Source of the DNA: Parabacteroides sp900760525
GTDB lineage: Bacteria > Bacteroidota > Bacteroidia > Bacteroidales > Tannerellaceae
Direction: 5' to 3'
Assembly (NCBI RefSeq): GCF_049860805.1
Contig: NZ_CP187555.1
Span: 4,216,001 to 4,280,000 of the forward strand
DNA: 64,000 bases
Under the pieces are notes generated by a model, which ran no database searches, was not told where the DNA came from, and saw nothing but the letters and a program-made list of their open reading frames with translations. Both the position numbers and the translations under genes were made by a program. Of the stretch, positions 8,077-16,035 are shown one piece after another (position 1 is the stretch's first letter; each line of letters starts with the position of its first letter).

Positions 8077-10481
8077 TGGAATATTGGTCTCAAGTAATTA
8101 AAAGTCAACGGGCACGAAAGTCTCTTTCCGCCCTGAATGTGTTCGGGCTATCCGTTTGTGTCGGTGCGGCGTTGCTGATTATGCTCTACGTACGGTTCGA
8201 ATTGAGTTTCGATTCGTTCCACAACGGTGACCGTATCTACCGTGTGGAGAGCCGTCTTTATGAAGGGGCAACCTTGACGGACAATTGGGCGACGACTTCT
8301 TTCGGGCATGCTCCCGCCATGTATCGTGAGATTCCGGGGATAGAGCAGTATGTACGTGTGACGGCACAAGATCGCGGACAAGAGGTGACGTTCGGTGACC
8401 GGCAGTTTATCGAAGAACGGTATTGCTATACTGAACCGGCTTTTTTCGACCTTTTCGATTTTCCGATCCTCAAGGGGGAGAAAAGCGGACAGTTGGTTCG
8501 TCCGAATACGATGGTGATTACCGAAAGTGCTGCACGCCGTTATTTTGCCGGTGGTGATCCTATCGGCAAAGTGCTGACTTTCCGTACCTCTTCGTCCGAA
8601 CAGCATTTCGAGGTGACGGGCGTGATTGCCGATATGCCTTATAATTCGCATTTGCATTATGACTTTCTGTTGTCCTATTCGACTATTCCGGAGGCAAGGC
8701 GCGATATTTGGTATATTCATGGTGTCTATACGTATGTCCGGCTCGAGCCGGGAAAGAAACCGGGCGATATTGAAGCGGCTTTCCATTCCATTTCCGGAAA
8801 ATATAAGACGGTGGCATTGAAACATAAGGACTGGAGGGTCGAACTGGTTCGCCTGCGGGATATTCATCTGACTCCCCGTAAGTCTTATGAGAAAGAGGCG
8901 AAAGGGAGCCGTATGGCTGTACGTATCCTTTCGGTGATGGTGGTCGCTCTTTTGCTGATCGGCTGGGTGAACGCGCTGAATCTGACGGTTGCCCGTTATC
9001 TGGAACGTGGCAGGGAATTCGGTATTCGCAAGGCGTTCGGGGCTTCCCGCCGGCAGGTGATCCTGCAAGGATTGCTGGAAGCTGGGTTGTTGAACGTGTC
9101 GGCTTTGATCTTGGCTCTCGGATGGGTCGAGGTTCTGTTGCCTTTTGCCAGTCGTTGGGCGGGACTGGATTTTGCTGCCGGCATATTCCGTTCACCGGAA
9201 TTCTGGGGTATGGCGGCAAGCGTGTTTGTAGGGGGAACTTTATTTACCGGATTGTATCCTTCATTCCTGTTGGTGCGCATCCGTCCAGCGGATATCATGC
9301 GAGGAAAATTACTGCATGGCCGTAAGGGGAACCGGATGCGGAAGGTGCTGATCGTAGCTCAGTTTCTTGCTTCTTTCGTTCTGGTTTCCGGCACGTTGGT
9401 GGTGATCGGACAGGTCCGTTATATGCAGCAGGAGACTGCTTCCGCTTCTTCGAATCGGGTACTGGTGGTGAAATATCCGGCTTTTACCGATGATATGTCC
9501 GTCAAGATGGAGAGTTTCAAGAAGGGGTTGGGACAGATACCTTATGTTGCCCGTGTCTCTATTTCCGGAGCTGTACCGGGTGTTGAGGTGGCGAACTACT
9601 TTACCAATCGTCCTTACGGCAGCGATCCTTCTGAAGTGAAGCTGATACAGATGTTTGCTGTCGATTATGATTATCTGGCGCTTTATTCGCCGGAGATGCT
9701 TTGTGGACGTGGTTTCTCGGAGGCGTACGGCAATGAACGGAACAAGGTTGTCTTGAACGAAGAGGCGGTGCGCCTGCTTGGTTATCCTTCTCCGGAAGAG
9801 GCTTTAGGAAAGCAGTTGGCGATGGAGGTACTGGAAGAGCCGCTCGAAGTTATCGGAGTGGTGAAAAATTATCATCAGCAGTCGCTTGCAGAACCATACA
9901 AGCCGATCCTTTTTTTTCTGAAAGAGCGGGTTCCGCTTATTGCTACTCCTTATATATCCGTCAAGATGGATGGCCCGGTCAATTCTGATCGGTTGGCAGA
10001 AGTGGAGCAAGTGTACCGGACTTATTTCCCGTCTGCCCTTTTTTCTTATTTCTATCTCGATGACTATCAGGATAGCTTGTATAAGTCGGATCGCAATTTC
10101 GGCTGGATTTTTGCCAGTGCGTCATTATTGGCAGTCTTTGTGGCCTGTTTGGGGTTATGGATCGTGACGCTTTTTTCTACACTGGCACGGGTGAAAGAGG
10201 TGGGGATACGGAAGGTTCTGGGAGCCGGTAAAATAAGTCTTTTTCTTGTTTTGACGCGTGAACTGCTGCTCCTTACGGCGCTGGCCACTGTATTGGGACT
10301 TCCTGTTTCCGTGGTTTTGATGAACGGATGGCTGGATAGTTATGCTTTTCATATCGTGTTGCCTTGGTGGGTGTACGGGGTGGCATTTGTGTTGTTGATG
10401 TGTATCGCTTTCCTGACAGTAGTCCGGCAGGTGTGGCGGGTGGTCCGCTTGAAGCCGATGCGTATTCTCAGGAACGAATGA
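8076..10481 (+). CDS. MacB/FtsX-type ABC transporter permease 1
   Basis: 801 residues in a tandem MacB layout: N-terminal TM helix (about 22-42), MacB periplasmic core domain, FtsX domain with three TM helices (about 285-420), then a second MacB_PCD and C-terminal FtsX domain (about 680-795). The FtsX coupling motif GREFGIRKAFGASRRQV appears after the first TM of the first FtsX domain, and VKEVGIRKVLGAGK in the second. There is no ATPase domain; the ATPase is the next gene. The protein is a paralogue of the permease at 11189-13612, so the complex is probably a heterodimer. MacB-like mechanotransmission systems extrude substrates from the periplasm through TolC; the substrate here is unknown. 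Confidence 0.9.
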   Translation: MEYWSQVIKSQRARKSLSALNVFGLSVCVGAALLIMLYVRFELSFDSFHNGDRIYRVESRLYEGATLTDNWATTSFGHAPAMYREIPGIEQYVRVTAQDRGQEVTFGDRQFIEERYCYTEPAFFDLFDFPILKGEKSGQLVRPNTMVITESAARRYFAGGDPIGKVLTFRTSSSEQHFEVTGVIADMPYNSHLHYDFLLSYSTIPEARRDIWYIHGVYTYVRLEPGKKPGDIEAAFHSISGKYKTVALKHKDWRVELVRLRDIHLTPRKSYEKEAKGSRMAVRILSVMVVALLLIGWVNALNLTVARYLERGREFGIRKAFGASRRQVILQGLLEAGLLNVSALILALGWVEVLLPFASRWAGLDFAAGIFRSPEFWGMAASVFVGGTLFTGLYPSFLLVRIRPADIMRGKLLHGRKGNRMRKVLIVAQFLASFVLVSGTLVVIGQVRYMQQETASASSNRVLVVKYPAFTDDMSVKMESFKKGLGQIPYVARVSISGAVPGVEVANYFTNRPYGSDPSEVKLIQMFAVDYDYLALYSPEMLCGRGFSEAYGNERNKVVLNEEAVRLLGYPSPEEALGKQLAMEVLEEPLEVIGVVKNYHQQSLAEPYKPILFFLKERVPLIATPYISVKMDGPVNSDRLAEVEQVYRTYFPSALFSYFYLDDYQDSLYKSDRNFGWIFASASLLAVFVACLGLWIVTLFSTLARVKEVGIRKVLGAGKISLFLVLTRELLLLTALATVLGLPVSVVLMNGWLDSYAFHIVLPWWVYGVAFVLLMCIAFLTVVRQVWRVVRLKPMRILRNE

Positions 10482-10497
10482 TTTAAATGAATATAAT

Positions 10498-11160
10498 ATG
10501 ATTAAAACAGAGAATCTGTCTATGGTCTTCACCACCGAGGAGGTGCAGACGAAAGCATTGAACGAGGTAAACCTTGAGATCAAACAAGGAGAGTTTGTCG
10601 CCATCATGGGGCCTTCGGGTTGTGGCAAGTCGACCTTGCTGAATATCCTGGGAACGCTTGATTCGCCGACTTCCGGCAAATACTTCTTTAAAGGTAAGGA
10701 AGTGGACAAGATGGGAGAGAGCCAGTTGACGGCTTTTCGCAAAGGGAATATCGGTTTCGTATTCCAGAGTTTCAACCTGATAGACGAGCTGACGGTCTTC
10801 GAGAACGTGGAACTGCCGCTGGTCTATCTGGGCGGGCGGAAGTCCGAACGCAGGCGAAAGGTGATGGAGGTCCTCGACCGGATGAATATCGCTCATCGTG
10901 CCGGACATTTCCCGCAGCAGCTATCCGGCGGACAGCAGCAACGTGTCGCGATCGCCCGTGCCGTGGTGACGGATTGCCCGCTGATCCTTGCCGACGAACC
11001 GACGGGAAACCTGGATTCGAAGAACGGGGCGGAGGTGATGGAATTGCTCCGCGAATTGAACAGCCAGGGGACGACGATCGTCATGGTTACCCACTCGGAG
11101 CGGGACGCGAGCTTTGCGCACCGGATTATCCACCTTCTGGACGGGCGTATCGTTTCCTGA
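10498..11160 (+). CDS. ABC transporter ATP-binding protein (LolD/MacB type)
   Basis: 220 residues, the usual length of a stand-alone LolD/MacB ATPase. Walker A GPSGCGKST (about residue 40), Q-loop FVFQSFNLI, signature LSGGQQQRVAIARA, Walker B LILADEPTGNLDS and switch His in VTHSE are all intact, so it should be catalytically active. It sits between two large FtsX-type permeases, 16 bp after the first and 28 bp before the second. It probably powers the heterodimeric permease pair of the TolC-linked exporter. Confidence 0.94.
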   Translation: MIKTENLSMVFTTEEVQTKALNEVNLEIKQGEFVAIMGPSGCGKSTLLNILGTLDSPTSGKYFFKGKEVDKMGESQLTAFRKGNIGFVFQSFNLIDELTVFENVELPLVYLGGRKSERRRKVMEVLDRMNIAHRAGHFPQQLSGGQQQRVAIARAVVTDCPLILADEPTGNLDSKNGAEVMELLRELNSQGTTIVMVTHSERDASFAHRIIHLLDGRIVS

Positions 11161-11188
11161 ATATTTATCTTTGAAAATCTGTATCACC

Positions 11189-13612
11189 ATGATATTATCA
11201 AACTATTGGAACAGTGCCTGGCGTAGCCTAACCAAGAAGAAAGGGTTCAGCGCCATCAATATAGCCGGTCTGGCGATCGGCATGGCGGCTGCCTTGCTGA
11301 TCCTGACGTATGTGGCTTTCGAATACAGCTATGACGATATGCACAGCCGGCAGGACCGCATCTTCCGTGTCGAAGCCCGTTTCTACGAGAACGGGGAGCT
11401 GACGGACGATTGGGCAAGCTCGTCGGCCGGCTATGCTACGGCTATGAAGCGGAATATGAGTGCCGTCGAGGATTATACCCGCGTCGGAAGCCAGTATTTC
11501 CCGGAACAGGTCGTGAAGTACAACGAATTGCTATACCGTGAAACCGGCATTGGCTATGCGGAGGCCAACTTCTTCGATTTCTTTGACTTCAAACTGTTGA
11601 GAGGGAACAGGGAGAGCTGCCTGGACGGGCCGAACAAGGTGGTGATCACCGAACGTATCGCCCGCAAGTATTTCAAGGGGGAGAACCCGATCGGGAAAAT
11701 CCTGATCTTCCGCAGCAATATCGGGGAGGAAGCCTGCGAAGTGACGGGTATCATGGAGGATATGCCGGTCAATACGCATATCCGCTATAACCTCCTGATC
11801 TCTTACAAGACACTTCCGAAGTGGATGGATGAGTATTGGTACCGCCACGAAGTCTATTCGTACGTCCTGCTGAAGTCGGCAAACCTGAAAACGCAGGTGG
11901 AAAACGATTTTCCGGCGATGGCCGAGAAGTATAAGACGGAAGAGGCGTTGAAGAATAAAACATGGGCGATCCAGTTGACGAATCTTCGCGATATCCACCT
12001 CAATCCGCAGAAAGCGTATGAACCGGAGGTGAAGGGAAACCGTTCTTCCATCTGGGTACTGATCTGTACGGCGCTTGCCATTCTTTGCATTGCCTGGATC
12101 AACTATATCAATATGACGGTAGCCCGTTCGATGGAGCGTGCCAAAGAGATCGGCATACGCCGTGCTTCGGGGGCGAGCCGCAGGCAGGTAATCATTCAGT
12201 TCCTTTTCGAGTCGCTGGTGACGAACAGCATTGCTTTTATCTTGGCTGCGGGGCTGATGGAGGCGTTGATGCCGTCTTTCAATAACCTGACGGGGCGGGA
12301 CCTGAGTTTCTCCGTCTGGTTTACGACTTCGCTGGGGGGATATCTCTTGCTGATCTTTGCGATCGGTGTGTTTCTGTCCGGCTTCTATCCGGCAACGGTC
12401 TTGTCCGGTATCAAGCCGATCCGGATGTTGAAAGGGAAGTTTACCCACACGCGCGGGGCGACGGTCACCCGTAAGGTTCTGGTAGTGTTGCAATACACGG
12501 CTTCATTGGTGCTGCTTTGCGGGACGTTGATCGTGTATGCGCAGCTTCGATATATGCGGAATGCTTCTTTGGGGGTGCGGGTGGACCAAACGTTGGTGCT
12601 TAAGTTTCCGGCGCAATGCGAGGAGCTGGCGATGAAGTTGGAGGCGTTGAAGAAAGAGGTGGCGTTGCTGCCTTCTGTCAGGGCGGTGACGGTTTCCGGT
12701 GCAGTCCCCGGAACGGAAGTGGCGGATTTCCTCTCCATCGTCCGCGAAAGCGATGTGACGAAGCAGACGCGTTTGTTGGAGATGCTCAACTGCGACGAGT
12801 ATTTCCTGGATGCTTACGATCTGAAGTTCGTTGCCGGCCGCGGTTTCTCCGAGGATTACGGGGGAGATGTTTATAAGATAGTTCTGAATGAATCGGCTGT
12901 GCGTACATTGGGATTCGAATCGGCTGATGCCGCTTTGGGGCAACGCCTGTCTGTCGAAACCGTCGACCGGCCGATGCAGATTATCGGAGTGGTGAAAGAT
13001 TACCACCAGCAGTCGCTTAGCAAAGATTATACGCCGATCCTGTTTGCCCTGCATGAGAAGCTGAGTTGGATGAAGCAACGCTATATCTCCGTCGTAATGG
13101 AGAACGGTAACCCGCGTGATCTCGTGAAGCAGGTCGGAGGGGTATGGGAACGTTATTTCCCGGATTCCAGCTATGATTATTTCTTCCTCGACCAGTTCTT
13201 CGACCAGCAATACCGGCAGGATGAAGTGTTCGGATTGATTGTTGCGCTCTTTGCGATACTGGCGATCTTCATCTCTTGTATGGGATTGGGTGTCCTGGTC
13301 ATGTTTTCTTGCTCGACGCGTATCCGGGAGATGGGAATCCGAAAGGTTCTGGGAGCCTCCAAGATGCAGCTTTTCTATGAGTTGGGTCGCGAGTTCTTCC
13401 TCCTGATCGCCATTGCTGTTGTTATTGCTCTTCCGCTTTCGGGGTGGATCATGGGAGACTGGCTGAACCATTATTCGTTCCGCACAGACTGGGAAGCTTG
13501 GTTTTTCCTCGTTCCGGTACTTTTATTGTGTGTGATCTCCTTGCTGACCATCGGCTGGCAAACCGCCAAAACCATCTTCAGCAAACCGGCCCGGTCGTTG
13601 CGTTACGAATAA
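11189..13612 (+). CDS. MacB/FtsX-type ABC transporter permease 2
   Basis: 807 residues from ATG 11189. An open frame to 11114 would overlap the ATPase gene, whereas MILSNYWNSAWRSLTKKKG is the typical N-terminus of this family. Organisation matches permease 1: TM near 22-42, periplasmic core, FtsX domain (coupling motif AKEIGIRRASGASRRQV), second core and second FtsX domain (IREMGIRKVLGASKMQ). Clear sequence similarity to permease 1 throughout, including the DIHLNPQKAYEPE and VVKDYHQQSL segments, points to an old duplication. It is the last gene of the sigma-54-driven operon, followed by a hairpin at 13621-13655. Confidence 0.9.
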   Translation: MILSNYWNSAWRSLTKKKGFSAINIAGLAIGMAAALLILTYVAFEYSYDDMHSRQDRIFRVEARFYENGELTDDWASSSAGYATAMKRNMSAVEDYTRVGSQYFPEQVVKYNELLYRETGIGYAEANFFDFFDFKLLRGNRESCLDGPNKVVITERIARKYFKGENPIGKILIFRSNIGEEACEVTGIMEDMPVNTHIRYNLLISYKTLPKWMDEYWYRHEVYSYVLLKSANLKTQVENDFPAMAEKYKTEEALKNKTWAIQLTNLRDIHLNPQKAYEPEVKGNRSSIWVLICTALAILCIAWINYINMTVARSMERAKEIGIRRASGASRRQVIIQFLFESLVTNSIAFILAAGLMEALMPSFNNLTGRDLSFSVWFTTSLGGYLLLIFAIGVFLSGFYPATVLSGIKPIRMLKGKFTHTRGATVTRKVLVVLQYTASLVLLCGTLIVYAQLRYMRNASLGVRVDQTLVLKFPAQCEELAMKLEALKKEVALLPSVRAVTVSGAVPGTEVADFLSIVRESDVTKQTRLLEMLNCDEYFLDAYDLKFVAGRGFSEDYGGDVYKIVLNESAVRTLGFESADAALGQRLSVETVDRPMQIIGVVKDYHQQSLSKDYTPILFALHEKLSWMKQRYISVVMENGNPRDLVKQVGGVWERYFPDSSYDYFFLDQFFDQQYRQDEVFGLIVALFAILAIFISCMGLGVLVMFSCSTRIREMGIRKVLGASKMQLFYELGREFFLLIAIAVVIALPLSGWIMGDWLNHYSFRTDWEAWFFLVPVLLLCVISLLTIGWQTAKTIFSKPARSLRYE

Positions 13613-13620
13613 CTAAAAGT

Positions 13621-13655
13621 GTACGCTATTTGTTAATCTGACAGTAATAGCGTAC
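13621..13655 (+). terminator. Stem-loop after the export operon
   Basis: GTACGCTATT (13621-13630) pairs with AATAGCGTAC (13646-13655), a 10-bp perfect stem, 8 bp after the permease stop. There is no strong T-run (only ATTTG follows), so it may be an mRNA-stabilising stem or a weak terminator. Confidence 0.5.
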
Positions 13656-13727
13656 ATTTGCCATTGCATCAACATCAAAGAAAGGGCATTCATCCATTCG
13701 TTTAGTAGACCGATTTAGATAAGAATA

Positions 13728-14135
13728 TCATTCTATCGGGGCAAAAGGCAATTCCGTGTCTTTTCTATAGCCTGTACCGTTGAAGGTGGCGATCAGGTCT
13801 CCGGTTTCGTTGGTGATGCGTACTTCACAGTTGGCGAGCCGTTTGTGGCTGAACGCTTCGCGTGCTTCGGCATACAGGAAGCCTTTGCTTTCGGCTTTGA
13901 AGAAGTTGATGCTGGAAGTTATGGAAAGTGTCAGGCGCGCGTGGCTGTTTGTGGCTGCGGCAAAGGCCAGGTCTGCTAACGTGAAGATGGCGCCACCCTG
14001 GCATACGCCACCGCCGTTGAGGTGTTCGGGTTTTATTTCCATACGTGCCTTTGCATACCCGTTACCGGTCTCCAACAATTCGACACCGGCCAATAAGGCG
14101 AACTTGTCGCCTTGAAGAAATTCGTTTATCGTCAT
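13728..14135 (-). CDS. PaaI-family hotdog-fold thioesterase
   Basis: 135 residues, the normal size of a single hotdog domain. The family core is visible as HLNGGGVCQGGAIFTLADLAFAAATNS, in which the asparagine-glycine-rich loop and an acidic residue in TLADLA contribute to catalysis. Later strands include LTLSITSSINFFKAE and GDLIATFNGTGYR. Members hydrolyse acyl- or aryl-CoA thioesters in the cytoplasm; the exact substrate cannot be told from sequence. It sits downstream of cysS on the same strand but is separated from it by a strong terminator, so it probably has its own promoter. Confidence 0.82.
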   Translation of the reverse strand: MTINEFLQGDKFALLAGVELLETGNGYAKARMEIKPEHLNGGGVCQGGAIFTLADLAFAAATNSHARLTLSITSSINFFKAESKGFLYAEAREAFSHKRLANCEVRITNETGDLIATFNGTGYRKDTELPFAPIE

Positions 14136-14175
14136 AATTTAATGAATAATGAGCTAATTGGATAATGTACCAATG

Positions 14176-14216
14176 AAAAAAATGATGATTTATCAGTGTG
14201 TTGATAAATCATCATT
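14176..14216 (-). terminator. Intrinsic terminator of cysS
   Basis: A perfect 15-bp stem, 14181-14195 with 14202-14216 (TGATAAATCATCATT on one arm), has a 6-nt loop. Read on the minus strand it is followed by a run of seven T. It lies 39 bp past the cysS stop codon. Confidence 0.88.
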
Positions 14217-14254
14217 TATGGCTCGAAACTGTCAAATATCGAAGCCTGTCCTAT

Positions 14255-15733
14255 TTATTTACTTAATTTCCATTCGGCTCCGTCTTTCGTATCTTTGATT
14301 TCGAAGCCGATAGCTGTCAGTTCGTTACGGATCTTGTCCGATGTAGCCCAGTCTTTGTTGGCTTTTGCCTGCTGGCGGATGGTCAGTAACAGATCCATGG
14401 CCTTGCCGAACGCTTCATTGCTGTTGCCGTCGGCCGAAGCTGCTTCATCTTTTATTCCAAGGATATCGAAGATGAACGTATGGAATACATCCTGCAATTC
14501 TTTCAGGTCTTCGATGGAAATCGTAGCCTTGCCGTCCTTTACGGAGTTGATGGCACGGCTTGCATCAAACAAGTGGGCGATCACGATCGGCGAGTTCAGG
14601 TCGTCGTTCATCGCATCGTAGCATTTGCGGCGCAAATCTTTTACGTCTACCGTTGAGGCTTCGGATGCTTTCAATTTCATCAGGTGGTTATAAGCGTCCA
14701 TCAGACGTTCCAACCCCTTTTCGGCAGCCTGCAAGGCTTCGTTGCTGAAATCCACCGTGCTGCGATAGTGTGCTTGGAGGATGAAGAAACGGATGGTCAT
14801 AGGCGAATAGGCCTGGCTCAGCATTTTGTTGTCGCCGGTGAAGAACTCGTTCAGTGTGATGAAGTTGCCCAAAGACTTGCCCATCTTCTGTCCGTTGATG
14901 GTGATCATATTGTTGTGCATCCAGTAATGAACCATGTCTTCTCCCTGCGAAGCGACAGCTTGTGCAATCTCGCATTCGTGATGCGGAAAGATCAGGTCCA
15001 TGCCACCGCCGTGGATATCGAAATGTTCGCCCAGATACTTTTTACCCATCGCCGTACATTCGCAATGCCAGCCGGGGAAACCGTCGCTCCATGGGGAGGG
15101 CCAACGCATGATATGTTCGGGTTGCGCACATTTCCAAAGGGCAAAGTCGATCGGATTATGCTTCTCGTCCTGCCCGTCCAACGCGCGGGTCGTGTTCAGC
15201 ATATCGTCGATGTTACGTCCGGAAAGGACGCCGTAGTTATGATCCTTGTTGTATTTTTCCACGTCGAAATAAACGGAACCTTCGCTTTCGTATGCATAGC
15301 CGTTGTCCATGATCTTCTTGACCAACTCGATCTGCTCGATGATATGGCCGGAGGCGTGCGGTTCGATGCTGGGAGGCAAGACGTTGAGGGCTTCCATCTC
15401 GTGATGGTAGTGGTTCAGGTAATGTTGTACCACCTCCATCGGTTCCAACTGTTCGAGGCGGGCTCGTTTAGCGATTTTGTCTTCGCCGTCGTCAGCGTCG
15501 TGCTCCAAATGGCCGACATCCGTTATGTTACGTACATAACGGACTTTATATCCTAAGTGAGTCAGATATCGGAACAGCAGGTCGAAAGTGATCGCCGGGC
15601 GTGCATGCCCTAAATGGGCGTCGCTATAAACGGTCGGACCACAAACATACATACCCACATGCGGTTCGTGCAGCGGGATGAACTGTTCTTTTTTTCTTGT
15701 GAGTGTGTTGTAAATGCTTAATGGATGTTCCAT
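14255..15733 (-). CDS. cysS: Cysteine--tRNA ligase
   Basis: 492 residues, typical full length. It charges tRNA-Cys with cysteine in the cytoplasm. The HIGH-type motif appears as CGPTVYSDAHLGHARP near residue 32, with the first zinc-ligand Cys in YVCGPT. The CECTAMG and HHECEIAQ segments supply further zinc ligands. The KMSKS-type motif reads KMGKS in NGQKMGKSLGNF. The DALR-type anticodon domain follows. The ATG is preceded by a -7 box (TATATTTG, minus strand) at 15756-15763. Housekeeping gene, complete. Confidence 0.97.
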   Translation of the reverse strand: MEHPLSIYNTLTRKKEQFIPLHEPHVGMYVCGPTVYSDAHLGHARPAITFDLLFRYLTHLGYKVRYVRNITDVGHLEHDADDGEDKIAKRARLEQLEPMEVVQHYLNHYHHEMEALNVLPPSIEPHASGHIIEQIELVKKIMDNGYAYESEGSVYFDVEKYNKDHNYGVLSGRNIDDMLNTTRALDGQDEKHNPIDFALWKCAQPEHIMRWPSPWSDGFPGWHCECTAMGKKYLGEHFDIHGGGMDLIFPHHECEIAQAVASQGEDMVHYWMHNNMITINGQKMGKSLGNFITLNEFFTGDNKMLSQAYSPMTIRFFILQAHYRSTVDFSNEALQAAEKGLERLMDAYNHLMKLKASEASTVDVKDLRRKCYDAMNDDLNSPIVIAHLFDASRAINSVKDGKATISIEDLKELQDVFHTFIFDILGIKDEAASADGNSNEAFGKAMDLLLTIRQQAKANKDWATSDKIRNELTAIGFEIKDTKDGAEWKLSK

Positions 15734-15755
15734 ATCTATTTGTATTTAAGAGGGG

Positions 15756-15763
15756 CAAATATA
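15756..15763 (-). promoter_or_regulatory. -7 box for cysS
   Basis: TATATTTG on the minus strand matches the Bacteroidetes -7 consensus TAnnTTTG and ends 22 bp before the cysS start. A clear -33 TTTG was not identified. Confidence 0.55.
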
Positions 15764-15803
15764 GGAATAATCTCTGCCTTCGCCAACCTGTTTAAAATGA
15801 ATT

Positions 15804-15944
15804 TCATGTTTTTCCCTTCCGATCGCATTTCTCTTCTACGATGTCCCATACGAGCCGGCGATGTTTTTCCTGGTCTTCCGGTACGAGTTGTTTGGTCACG
15901 TCCTGCAATCTCATTCCCGGTTGGGGAACCGGGCTTTCAGCCAT
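15804..15944 (-). CDS. Possible small ORF, 46 residues
   Basis: An ATG-initiated minus-strand frame lies in the cysS/GH110 intergenic region. It encodes a charged, helical-looking peptide (begins MAESPVPQPGMRLQDVTKQL, ends KCDRKGKT). Codon use looks coding-like and an adjacent frame upstream (KEWLKARFPNRE) also looks protein-like. This may therefore be a frameshifted remnant of a longer gene rather than a functional small protein. I recognise no family. It ends 40 bp upstream of the cysS -7 box. Confidence 0.25.
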   Translation of the reverse strand: MAESPVPQPGMRLQDVTKQLVPEDQEKHRRLVWDIVEEKCDRKGKT

Positions 15945-15987
15945 TCTTTAATCTCTCTTTGGTGCTTATTGTTTTACAAATAAATGG

Positions 15988-15995
15988 TATATTTG
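15988..15995 (+). promoter_or_regulatory. -7 box for the GH110 gene
   Basis: TATATTTG matches the Bacteroidetes -7 consensus, 40 bp upstream of the GH110 start. An ATTG at 15968-15971 could serve as a weak -33 element. Confidence 0.5.
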
Positions 15996-16035
15996 CCTGC
16001 ATAATTGAAAATATAATCAACGAAAGATGTAAGCC

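Noticed and set aside
13653..13660. TACATTTG -7 box on the plus strand
   Set aside because: It lies in the arm of the post-operon stem, and no plus-strand gene follows before 16036.
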